Positions 39,647 to 50,503 of a stretch of 64,000 bases of DNA are shown here, piece by piece. The DNA comes from Trissonchulus latispiculum (lineage: Eukaryota > Nematoda > Enoplea > Enoplida > Ironidae). Both the position numbers and the translations under genes were made by a program. The DNA lies in assembly GCA_030248195.1 (NCBI GenBank), contig JASAND010028782.1, positions 1 through 64,000 on the forward strand. The letters run 5' to 3'. Numbering within the stretch: the first letter of the stretch is position 1; every line of letters starts with the position of its first letter. The notes beneath the pieces were generated by a model. That model worked only from the letters and a program-made list of their open reading frames with translations, did not search any database and was not told the origin of the DNA.

Positions 39647-40751
39647 AACGATTCAACCTCTCATTAATTGATGAAACCTTACTCATTTATGTTGCAGCTG
39701 ACAGCTAAGTTTAGACAAATTTCAGCATGAAGTGGCATCAACTTATTGCTTGCCATGGCTGGGAGGCCTAGTTTTTGGTGTTCAGCAGAGCTGTCTAGGT
39801 TGGAGCTCTGCTGTACACACTGCTGTAGCATGCAGGTAACTGTATGCTACAGCAATTTAGATTAGGGACCGGCTTCCCAGCGTGCAGCGTGCGTATAACT
39901 CAGTTATACGCACGGTGCACTGTGCATTATCTGATTTATTCACAACATAGGAAAAGTGCAAAAGAGTTGTATAAATTTATTTATCTGCAATTTTGGTGCC
40001 GCCCTTTTACGGGCGACAATTTCTGCCAAATATTTATTGGAAATTCATTTTGATTTTTGGGCGCAAATTGTTTGCGCCCAAGTTTCCGAGTTTGTGGCCA
40101 TTTTTTGGCAAAATGATTGCAGTCTAGCTCACTGCATTTTTTCTGAATATTGCTGTTTAGTTGCCTAACTCGCAGCGAAATATTTCTGCCGTTGCACTTG
40201 CAGTCTTGCTCACTGCTTTTTGTATTACACAGCGACTTTGTCGCAATTTTGAACTGTATTTAAAAGTTTCCATATTTATAAAATCTAGGGTCCCTTTTAA
40301 TATTACATTAATTAGGATTTGAAACTGAATTGAGATTAGGGGGGCCCGGCTCTCAGAAAATAGCTCAAATTTTAATTTTGCGAAACTCAAAAGTTTTCCA
40401 GCTTCTGGCCGATCCTTTCTCCAGAATTGAATCCTTGAGCCTGAAACACAAATACAAAAATTAAACACTAAGATTAATAGCAATCCAATAATAGTTGTCG
40501 GCTACAAAATAGCATAGAGTTCCACATTGTTAAAGTTAAAAGCAGTAGATCACATCTCAGTTTCTTTTAAATTTTTGTTTACATCCTTCAGAGTTAGCCT
40601 TAGTAAACTAATAATTAGAGAGGAATTAACCAAAATTTCCTTCTTTCTGGCTTTTTGAATAAAAAACGTCCTGCAACTTTGATCAAAACCGTGACTCCTG
40701 AAAATATACAAAATCAAATTATGCTAAATTACACAAACACAAAACCAATAA

Positions 40752-41965
40752 CTATATCTCCTTCATAACCAAAATACCGTCCGCAAAATTGAATAATCCG
40801 AAGTTCCCTGTCAAATAATTCAAAATGCGCACTTCTCTTTCTAGAGCGCTCGCATTTGAGCCAATTCTCCCCAACGATTTCTGAAAAATGTCCCAGGGAT
40901 CTTTTACGTTTTTCGACTTTTTGAAAATTTCTCGAGTAAACCAAATTGCCAACTGGGCCTCCTGAATGGCCAGATTGGCACTAATTTGCAATTTTCGATT
41001 TTTCCTAGCCACGAACCCCAAAATTTTTTCCTGCATAATTAAATTTCTGTACGCCAATTGGCTTAAGCCTCCCATCCATATGCCCTCCGGGGTAGCAACC
41101 TTTTTGAGAAGTGGCATACTTTTTGCCACAAACTCGAAACTCGGGGACATAGTACAAACACGTGGATCACATCTTCAGTAACTCGAACATATTTTTGAAG
41201 ACAGAAATCACAAAATTCACTGTTTCTGTTATCAATTTGATTTTTTCGATTATTCGTCATTAAAGCATTATGCACCAACTTTAAATGAACATCCAGCGCA
41301 ATACTTTGAACAAATTTAGTTCTCATTGCTGACCAGATATATTCCCAATCATTTGGGTTTATAGCTGGAAATTTTTCGAGCCATTTTTCTTGCATTTTAT
41401 CTCGCTTTTTCAAGAATTTTTTGCAGACTAAAAATTCGTAAATTTGCTTCAATTTAGCATCTTTGAAACTATAAGCTTTGTTTCCAAAGCTTACAGAATT
41501 AGGACTAAAGTGAGGCTCAAGTTGTATTTCAGCCTGCCGTAATTCTTTATAGAATTCCGGAGCTTGTGTGCGATTGGCAGCGGCTTGGGGTTTACCTTTG
41601 ACCATTTCGTAGAAATAGTCAAAGGTCAAATGCCAAGCCTGGTTGCTGCCCAAACGCCTCCTAATTAAGATTGCAATTCTTTGTGCTAGAATTTTTTGCT
41701 CTATTTTAGGAAGACCCAATTCCTCCTTTTGTTTTTGGGAGAATAGCACAAACTGTGCTAATTAAATTTTGAGGAATTGGATGCCAAATATACTTTGCTA
41801 TTAATTCCATCATTCTATTAATTTTCCACTTTCTGGTGGCACGAACCAGGTCGTATACCAGAGAGTAGATAGAAAATAAGTCATTAAGCCGTTAACTTTC
41901 CCATATGCTGAAATTCGATCTGGAGGTGTACTTTCTTGTAAATTTGAGATAACTTTGTAAAAAAT
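40752..41965 (-). pseudogene. LINE copy A ORF2 C-terminal part
   Basis: Encodes the post-RT region: the STPPDRISAYGKVNG segment, LGLPKIEQKILAQR, and the C-terminal CX2C...HX4C knuckle (FCDFC...HVFVLC). Broken by a frameshift near 41750 and another near 41080-41150. Same protein region as copies 1 and B. Confidence 0.8.
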
Positions 41966-41966
41966 T

Positions 41967-42920
41967 GAACTTAAAATTTTGTCACAAAGGTTTGCAATTT
42001 TAATTAGGAGGCGATTGGGTAGCAATCAGGCTTGGCATTTGACCTTTGACTATTTCTACGAAATGGTCAAAGATAAATCCCAAGCTGCTGCCAATCGCAC
42101 TCAAGCTCCGAAATTCTATAAAGAATTACGGCAGACTGAAATCCAATTTGAGCCTCACTTTAGTCCGGATTCTGTAAGCTTTGGAAACAAAACTTACAAG
42201 TTCAAGGATGTAAAATTGAAGCAAATTTACGAATTTTTAGTGTGCAAAAAATTCTCGAAAAAGCGAGAGAAAATTCAAGAAAAATGGCTTGAAAAATTTC
42301 CAGCTATAAACCTAAATGACTGGGAATATATCTGGTCTGCGATGAAAACAAAATTTGTTCAAAGTATAGCCTTAGATGTTCATGTAAAATTGGTACATAA
42401 TGTATTAATGACGAATAAGCGAAAAAATCAAATAGACAAAAGGAATAATGAATTTTGTGATTTCTGTCTTCAAAATAATATCCAAGCAATCGAAGATGTG
42501 ATCCACGTATTCGTGCTTTGTCCTCGAGTTTCGAGTTTGTGGCAAAACGTTTGCCAACTTCTGAAAAAAGTAGCGACCCCGGAGGGCATATGGGTGGGAG
42601 GTTTAAGTCAATTGGCATACAGAAATTTAATCATGCAAGAGAAAATTTTGGGGTTTGTAGCGCGGAAGAATAGAAAATTACAGATTAGTGCCAATCTGGC
42701 CATTCAGGAGGCACAGTTGGCAATTTGGTTTACAAGGGACATTTTCAAAAAGTCGAAAAATCTCAAAGATCCGTGGGATATTTTCAAGAAATCGCTGGGG
42801 AGAATTGGCTCAAATGCGAGCGCCTTAGCAGGAGAAATGGGCATTTTGAATTATTTAACAGGGAATTTTGGTTTGTACAATTTGGTGGACGGCATTTTGG
42901 TTATGAAGGAAGCACAGTAA
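41967..42920 (+). pseudogene. LINE copy B ORF2 C-terminal part (open frame)
   Basis: A 313-codon open frame lacking endonuclease and RT, with the C-terminal zinc knuckle FCDFC...HVFVLC and a natural stop. There is no start codon of its own (it opens with TTG). It is the cleanest copy for reading the C-terminal domain. Confidence 0.8.
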
Positions 42921-43934
42921 TGGTATTATTTTGTGTTATGCTTGTTGTATTTTGCCTTTGTATATTTTCAGAAATTTCTTCAAGAATCTCTAATTTTCCT
43001 ACTAATTGAAGAAAAACGAAATTTGGCTTTACTTGGTGATACCTAGTCTGTTAAAAATATAACTTTGAAATTTTGAATATAGATCTTTCTTGGGTTTTGA
43101 TCTATTACTTTCAATTCTGAAGTAGAATGATAACATGAAGCTGTATTCATCTGAATTTATAATTTGGCATTTTGTTTTTGTCTGTTGCAGGGTGAAGGAA
43201 TCAATTTTGGAGAAAGGGATTGGCCAGAGTTCAGTTTATCGTCAAAGAAACTTTCCAAATTTTGAATTAATTTTGCAGCACCAGGGACCACCCACCCCCA
43301 AGAAAGGGTCCCTCCCCCTAAGCTCAGATTATTTCTCGTTACCTATTTAATGTAAAGTTAAAAGGGACCCTAAATTAATAGTAATTGAAACTTTTAAATG
43401 CATTTCACATCTGCGAACAAAGTCGCTAATCAATCAAAAAGCAGTGAGCCGGATTGCTAAATCGAAGTGCTAAATCAGCTGCGAGCCAGGCAGCAAAGTC
43501 GTGATCCTAATACACCAAGTCGGACTGCAGAAATCGCCAGAAAACTGGCATCATATAGCTAAAATGATAAAGTTGGGCGCAAATAAATTGCGCCCAAAAA
43601 TAGAAAATGTATTCCATTTCTCCATAAAGCAGTAGAAATTTGCCGCCCAGCTACGGGCGGCGACAAAATTCCAGAAAAACAAATAATGTGGCTGCTGGCC
43701 GAAAGCAAAAATTCAGCCAGCAGTCACCTACGCACGCAAAATGGGTCTTTCAGAGAGAAACATGTCAGACAAGTGATTTCCGGTTGAGACAGGCTTTATG
43801 CTAATAAAAGTGTAACACAAAGTCGCACGTCTCAGTGGTTGGCGAAAAGCCAAAGCATACGGGCGTTTCAATCCCACACTTAGAGCAGGCGGCTTGACTT
43901 CAAAACCAATACTGGAAGCAGTCTTTGTAACAGT

Positions 43935-44006
43935 TCCGATAGCGCAGTCGGCAAGCGCGCTTCTCTTTTAAACTGAAGGTTGTGGGTTCGATCCCCACTC
44001 AGAGAA
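43935..44006 (+). tRNA. tRNA-like module in LINE B tail (Lys-UUU-like)
   Basis: TCCGATAGCGCAGTCGG D-arm, TTT in the anticodon loop, and T-arm GTGGGTTCGATCCCCAC perfect. The anticodon stem has mismatches and the acceptor stem is poor. A second B-box-like word (GTTTCAATCCC) lies about 60 nt upstream. Conserved in copies A and B. Confidence 0.5.
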
Positions 44007-47000
44007 AATTTTTCATTCCAATTTAAATCATAAAACTTTAGAACTTTTTCGATTTAAGTTTAAAAATAAATCACAAAATTGGTCGAAATTTCTCTAAAAT
44101 TGTTTCCTTGAAATTGGCATTTTTTCTGTGTCTGAAGCAACAGGTATATATATATATGGCAGTTGTTTTCCTTTCTTTGCAACAGCTGATTAGCAATGCT
44201 AATATTTATGCAGTGCAGAATGGTTGAAGTAGAGGATCGGAGCTATTTTGTGAATTATCCTTGTGATAATCTGTAATCTGTCGCTTTAGAGACAAAGTGC
44301 AGGCACCGGAAATCATGTCAGGAAACAGAAAAATAGACCAAAAATATAATTATCGCATATCCAGTTTCCTTTTATTGAGCTAAAATTTTATGCACATTAT
44401 CTCTAAGCAATTCTAAGTTGATGGAACATCATTATATATGTGCAACAGTCTTTTCAAATGCGGTTACAAAGACAGTCAATCAGATCTTTTCTGAATGGAA
44501 ATTGTATTCCAAATTCCCTTTCCCGCTAATTTGCATAAAGGAAGCCTTTTCAGATTCCAAAATACATAAATTTGGCATTTTCACCATAAGCATGCAATTC
44601 TGGCAACAGAACCGGAAATTCAGCTCTATCATTGTTTTCCCTATTCCGTGGAGACAGAGAAGTATTGGCAGCTCACTACAGATTTAAGTTAGCAAAACAA
44701 ATTATACCAGTATCAAAACAGAAAACTGCAGTCATCACTTAGAGTAGGAACAATTCTCTGGTAGAGAAGAAATTCGTTGATACGAAAATGAAATATGAGC
44801 AATTAACAGGAAATGGAGATCTAAATTTAGTTGGAATCTGCTTGACTGTATTTGTTTAATAAAGCGTAATAAATGTAATTTACAGTATTTATGAAATGTT
44901 TTTGTTTTAGCTGATTTTCTAGAATGCCACTATTTGGATAATCGGGAACAGCTTTCAAAAACATAGAATGTTTTTTGAACGACCGGATAAATTGGATCTG
45001 GAGTCTTAGAAACAGAAAATTTCAAACAACTCTCAAGAAACATCTAAATTTCCCTAAATTTAAATCAATCTTTGTCGTTGTATACAGTACGCTGTAAACG
45101 GAATGTAATAATAAACAAAGACCTCTGTGATCGTTTTGTAGTATCTGTTCTTATCAGCTTAATCTCTGGTATGAGGTTCACGGACCTCACGAGATTGACT
45201 GATTTTTGGTCGACTGATGGGTGATCCAGCTTGCTGGGCCTCATCGAGGGTTGACCCGACACTGCACTGAATGTCGGGATCGGCCCCCTCTCCGAAAGGA
45301 GAGAAAAACCAAAAGCTGAAAGTTTTAGAAGATAGAAAATGGGTACTCTCATTTTGAATGCATTCCATCACGTGCCTGATTGATTGGTAAATAAAATCTT
45401 AATGTTTGAAAATTTTATTACCAATCAATCGGACATGTGTTGGAATGCACCCACACAAAGTTTGAGCTAAATTGGCCAAATTTTGAGGTAAGAAAAGCGT
45501 TTGTGCCTGGGGGCGATTGGTAGCTTATACTGAGCTAACGAAAACCACGAAGAACGGACTTCAGATTTGTGTTCTACGACCCCGAAAACCGCTACATACA
45601 TCTTTTCAGCAAAGTCGAAGACAAAAAATTAGAAGAACTATGGGTCTTATATTAGAGCTGGGGCCGGTTCCACTAGAACCGGTTGGAACCGGAATCGGAA
45701 CCGGAACCGGAACCGGAACCATACGTGTGCTTGGGGGGGGGGGGTTGGGGGGGGGTCCCTCACCCCCCCAGAATCCGAATTTTTCCAGTAAAAAACCGGA
45801 AAAATCCGGTTTTTCGGCGGCCTTCGGCCGCCCTTCACCCCCCTCCCCAGAACTTCCCCTCCTGCACATGTCTGACCGGAACCGGTAGAATTTGGAACCG
45901 GCCGGTTCCAGGCTCAAAAAGTGAGTTTGAACTAAAATTTTTGCCAACTGTAAAATTTGCAATAGTTGAAATTTGGGCCTGGATCTCATAATTTAGCATC
46001 ATTTGATTTTGATGTATGATTCCCTCGTCTCCGCAGCTGAAACTGGAACTGCATTGTCACCAAGAATCATTAGCGAATGATTCGAAATCGGCGATTACAT
46101 CATACGAATGTTCGAATAGTTGTTTACATCTCAACTAAAGTATACATGTAGTCAACGAACAACTCGCTGAACGAATATTCTAAACATTTTTTTATTTCCA
46201 TTTTCCACTAGTTAATTGCTTTAATATTACAGAAGATTTCTATTTTTTTTGCAGGGTTTCGACTCGAGCTAAACTGAATCTGTAATGACCAGAATGTGTT
46301 GATGGTAGTAACGTGCAGCAAACATTGAAAGGCAGCAAATTTATCCAATGTTTGGAGTTCAACGATAATTTTTAAATTATTTTAAAGCTTACCTAAATTT
46401 AATAGTTTTAAAGCTGCTACAAGTATGCAGAGTACGGCCGTCTCAATTCAAATGTTCGACTTGGACATGCGACAAGTTTTGAATATGGATTGATTTCTCG
46501 ACGTGTGGGAAGCTAAAGAAAAGCTATCACAGTTCACGCTACAAAAAGCGCTCCCCGAGGGTATATTTGTTCTGAAATTGCTTAATGAACAAACAAGCTC
46601 AATATTTTGAGAAAATGTAAACTTTGTCAAATTTTCACCAACAGCTTCAAGTTTGGAGACTTATATTTCTCCCTAACAAAATGACAATACAAAACTTAAA
46701 AATTTCTCTCAGCAAGCAGTTTTCCCAAAAATGTGTGCGTAAAGCCGCTTTCTAATTGTTGGAATGAGTTGAGAGGAATCCGTGTTCATAAAAATTCTAG
46801 CCGCCATGTTCAGAGTTTGGTATCTTCGTTGCTGTGCTTAGGCAGAGATGCCGCAGAGCAGACAGACCAAATCGAAAACCAAACCAAACCAAAATCAAAC
46901 AAGCTTTAAAAAACCAAATTTATTTATATATTATCTCCTAAACCGCAAAGAATCGTTGTTGTAAGTTTTTGTAAGTTGTAAGTTTTGGTGAGAGCATTCG

Positions 47001-47796
47001 AATGACTATAAGTTTGTATATAGTTTATTATTTTCATTAATTTCATCAGCTTTTTGCTTTCGCTTTTGCTTCCAATGCGAAGGACGCTTTCAATTATTCT
47101 TTGAACTCAAGCTGGAGTCAACATTAACTCCGCAGAGCAATTAAATCTTGCAGGCGCAGAAACATTTGTAAACTGCTATTCCCTATTTTCGTTTTTCAGG
47201 AACTTCGGCTTTTGGCACAAAATTCGTAAGAGTGAAGGTACATAAATAGAAAGAGGTGTCGGCATAACTAATCTGTTAAGAACTAAATAGTTAGATAGAG
47301 GTGTCTATGTCAAAGAAAGCAGCCAATTCAGCACTAAAGTAAATTTTAATATTTGCTATCTTTCAAAATTCAAATATTATAGAAACAAGTTAGTTTACGT
47401 ACCACTATTTTTCCTTTTCCGGAATTTATTTCTGGGATGAAGTGGACAAAAATAGAAGCCCGTCCAATATTAAAGAAATAAATAAAATACACTCTCGTGC
47501 TAATTCCAACATTTTCCAGTTATCATGTGTACACGTAAAAACACATTAAATTCCTATATTAGTAGTGCATGCGACCTCTGCCAGACTTGGTTCAAACACT
47601 TGCGGCTCATCAGTGGAGAAGTGTAGAACTAAGTTCTTTCAGTTGCTTTGGAAAAATCTTCTACAAAATAAGTGAAAGATAGTTTCGCCGCCAGTCGCCT
47701 CATAAAGTGTCATTAGTGTGGTGAACAAACATATATGACATATCGCTTACAAATTAATTTAGAATTATATTTCGCTCATAACGAACATTTACTTTC

Positions 47797-48480
47797 AAAA
47801 ACTGTTAACAAAGGGTAAGAAATTCGAAAATTCTCTAATATTTCTATAATTAAAACATTTCAAACACGAAACATGAAATTCTAACAGAATGAAATTAATA
47901 AATTTTATCACCGTTTCCTTAAATTATATATATTTTTGATAAGTACTCAGAAAGGAGGAACTCGATAGAGTCTGAAGACAAGACAAAAACTATTCTCGTT
48001 CCAAAATATGAAACATTTCTCATTTTGAAAACTGTTAACAAAGGGTAAGAAATTGGACAATTCCCTAATATTTCGATAATTAAAACATTTCAAAACATGA
48101 AACACGAAATTCTAACAGAATGAAGTTAATAAATTTCCTCACAGTTTCCTTAAATTATATATATTTTTGATAAGTACTCAGAAAACAGAAACTCGATAGA
48201 TTCTGAAGACAAGACAAAAACTATTCTCGTTCCAAAATATGAAACATTTCTTATTTTGAAAACTGTTAACAAAGGGTAGGGTAAGAAATTGGACAATTCC
48301 CTAATATTTCGATAATTAAAACATTTAAAACATGAATCATGAAATTTTAACAGAATGAAATTAACAAATTTCACTACGCTTCCTTAAATAATATTTTTGA
48401 AACGTACTCAGAAAGCAGGACCTCGATAGATTCTGCAGACATGACACAGCTATTCTCATACAAAATAATATAATACATTT
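47797..48480. repeat. 231-bp tandem repeat, three units, copy 1
   Basis: Units begin AAAACTGTTAACAAAGGGTA at 47797, 48028 and 48259; the third is more diverged. Non-coding; short minus-strand frames through it are not genes. Confidence 0.85.
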
Positions 48481-48599
48481 ATTTATTCAGTGTTAGTTCA
48501 ATGCTAATACATAGATAATTAGCAAAATATACACTTTAGGCTAGAGTAAGAATTAGTAAGTATTAGTACGGCTTCAAAAGTACGTAGATATATATACTT

Positions 48600-48676
48600 T
48601 AGTACGACATAGGTCGTAAAGACTTTAGTACGACGGCAGTCGTAAAATACTTTAGTACGACTATAAGTCGTAAAAG
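48600..48676. repeat. Three TTTAGTACGAC-N-GTCGTAAA hairpins, copy 1
   Basis: Three adjacent 25-27-bp units share the stem TACGAC/GTCGTA but have different loops (ATAG, GGCA, TATAA). The stem is kept while the loop varies. Confidence 0.7.
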
Positions 48677-50503
48677 GGTGGGGTAAAGAGCTAGGAGAGA
48701 CCAATTTTACAAAAACTTTGTTTTCTTAAAACCCGTTGGTATGGAAGAGAGTATAGAAGGAGTTATATACTTTTAAAATTATGAAGCATATAGCACATAA
48801 ATTTTTCGATTATCATGGAAAAGGAAGAAATAAACCAGAAAAATTAGGAGGGTAAATTTAGGTACGTTGGAATCGAAAAACTTTACTCTATTTAGAGAAA
48901 CAAAATTGGTAAGCGGTAATAATTACTTATACGGAAATAGAGCGCAGCAGCGCTAGAGTGGTAAGGAAAGGGACGAGAGTAAAAACTCTACAAGTACCCT
49001 AACCTGTTCACTCAAAACAGTTATAGAAACAAACAAATATCTTTACTACTAAAATTTCTACAAATATCCTGCGGAAGCGAATGTAGTTTTGATAAAAGAA
49101 AATTAAAACTAAGCTTTCAGCATTTCTTATAATTCTTTGGAACGTTTTCCAGCTTTTAAGATTTCTTTGGGTATGGTAGGGCAGGCGCTGTTGGTATACC
49201 GCGCTGTTTGTTCATTTTTTCAAATAAAATCCATATTTTCAGGTTAGGCATTTTGGTACACACAGTAGCATTGAACAGTCAACTATCGAACAATTTTGTA
49301 TCTTATAGTAAAAGCAAATAAAGGTTTCAATGTTGGGTATGGCAGTTTACAAGATGTTAAGAAAATTTTCTACAGTAACAAATCGAAAATTAATTTTAAA
49401 AAATTGCGAAAACAGTTGTCTAGTTGTTTGATATGTTTAATCCATTTGATTTATAGCATTGCTTCTTCATTTTGATTGTATCAGCCCTATAGGAGGCCTA
49501 CAACAAATGTTAGATAAGAAAGAAAATTATCACTGCAAATTTTGTACTTGGAACCGGGAACCGGAAGCTAGAACCGGAACCGGAACCGGAACCGGTACCC
49601 TAGAACCGGAACCGGAACCGGTTTCGAAAATTGGAACCGGCCCCAGCTCTATCTTATATATCTCGATTACCCCCCCCACCATTCAAAATCCTTAAAACTT
49701 GACCAAATGAGCTAAAACATGGTATGGGATGCTTTCAACTACGCTGAGTTCAAATATAAATTCGATTTTTTCGATTTCTAAGGGGGACCAAGGGAAACCG
49801 AAACATTTTTTGTCTTAGATTTTGATGAAAAGCTGTAGGAGGGGTTTTCTGATCGTAGAACAAGAATTTGAAGTCCGTTTTTCGATTCAACCTTTCGTTA
49901 GCTCAATATAAGCTAAAGGTTTAAGCTTAAGATGTCAGCTTGCACTGAACTAATGAAAAGCTGAATCGGAAAACGGACTTCAGATTCGTGTTCTACGACC
50001 CCGAAAACCTCTATATACAACTTTTCAGCAAAATCGAAGACAAAAAATTTTTCGTTTTCCCTTGGTCGGGGCATTTTTAAACAAGGAGCTACATATGTAT
50101 TACGCAAGGCTAGTGCACTCGAGTGGCTTAATTTTTACACGGTTAAATCTGACTCGTCAAGAGCTTTCGAATGACAACAACAGTGATGGATCTTGCTCAA
50201 AATTCGAAAATATTTTGTTAATTTCAAGTGCTAATTAACAACAGCTACTTACTATATTACTTTATCAAAATAATCACCTTTGCAAGAGCTTTTCATTGTA
50301 ATTAGAAATAACGAGCCTCTTCTGTGGAAGGTTAGATGACTAAATAATGACACCGATCAATCAGAATGCCCTGCCTGATTGAGAAAAGGGATATGTAATC
50401 GTTTAATTAATATAATTTTAATTTGATTTTAATTAAAATGTAATTAAGATTTACACGAAAGTCAAGAAAGTACAAATGATACAAGAAACCCGCCGGCCCT
50501 CGA

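Larger units (their letters stand above)
38158..41965 (-). mobile_element. LINE copy A, 5' truncated, minus strand
   Basis: The 3' end is at 38158 (GGTCTTTGTTTATTG on plus) against tRNA-Glu. It runs leftward to rightward as tail then ORF2 C-terminal part, truncated near 41965 where it meets copy B head-to-head. The tail holds the conserved hairpin GGGCGCAAAT...TTTGCGCCC (40060-40080) and the tRNA-like module (39161-39233), plus extra hairpins at 39440-39930 not seen in copy B. Confidence 0.85.
41966..45123 (+). mobile_element. LINE copy B, 5' truncated, plus strand
   Basis: Starts inside ORF2 at the KILSQRFAILIRRR segment, directly against copy A. The tail holds hairpins GGGCGCAAAT.../...ATTGCGCCC (about 43574-43595) and GCCGCCC/GGGCGGC (43642-43661) and the tRNA-like module. 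It ends ATAAACAAAGACC at 45123. The tRNA-Glu remnant expected next is absent; the 5.4-kb repeat unit begins at 45125. Confidence 0.85.
45653..49651. mobile_element. hAT-like non-autonomous element with GGAACC arrays, copy 1
   Basis: TIR TAGAGCTGGGGCCGGTTCC at left, inverse at right, with 8-bp TSD TCTTATAT (45645-45652 and 49652-49659). Arrays of GGAACC/GGTTCC lie near both ends (45660-45722 and 49551-49640). The 4-kb interior has no transposase; it holds the 231-bp tandem repeat and the TACGAC hairpins. Confidence 0.88.
45125..50503. repeat. 5.4-kb non-coding repeat unit, copy 1
   Basis: From CTGTGATCG to GGCCCTCGA it matches 53310-59304 almost base for base (I saw only scattered single-base and G-run differences), with different flanks at both ends. 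It contains the 4-kb hAT-like element (45653-49651), which splits a foldback-family sequence (about 45505-45644 and 49660-50060). A hairpin lies at about 45385-45435 (ATTGATTGGTAA...TTACCAATCAAT). No coding region is recognisable. No TIR or LTR at the ends; transposition or segmental duplication are both possible. Confidence 0.85.

Noticed and set aside
38158..45123. Twin priming as the origin of the inverted LINE pair
   Set aside because: Twin priming leaves one 3' end; here both outer ends are true LINE 3' ends.
38158..45123. DNA transposon with TIRs GGTCTTTGTTTATTG
   Set aside because: The 'TIRs' are the 3' ends of two opposed LINE copies; the same end occurs once, alone, at 34703.
45517..45888. 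GTGTGT-rich and Pro/Arg-rich ORFs near 45.6-45.9 kb and 53.7-54.1 kb
   Set aside because: They are translations of the GGAACC arrays and G-runs in the hAT-like element.
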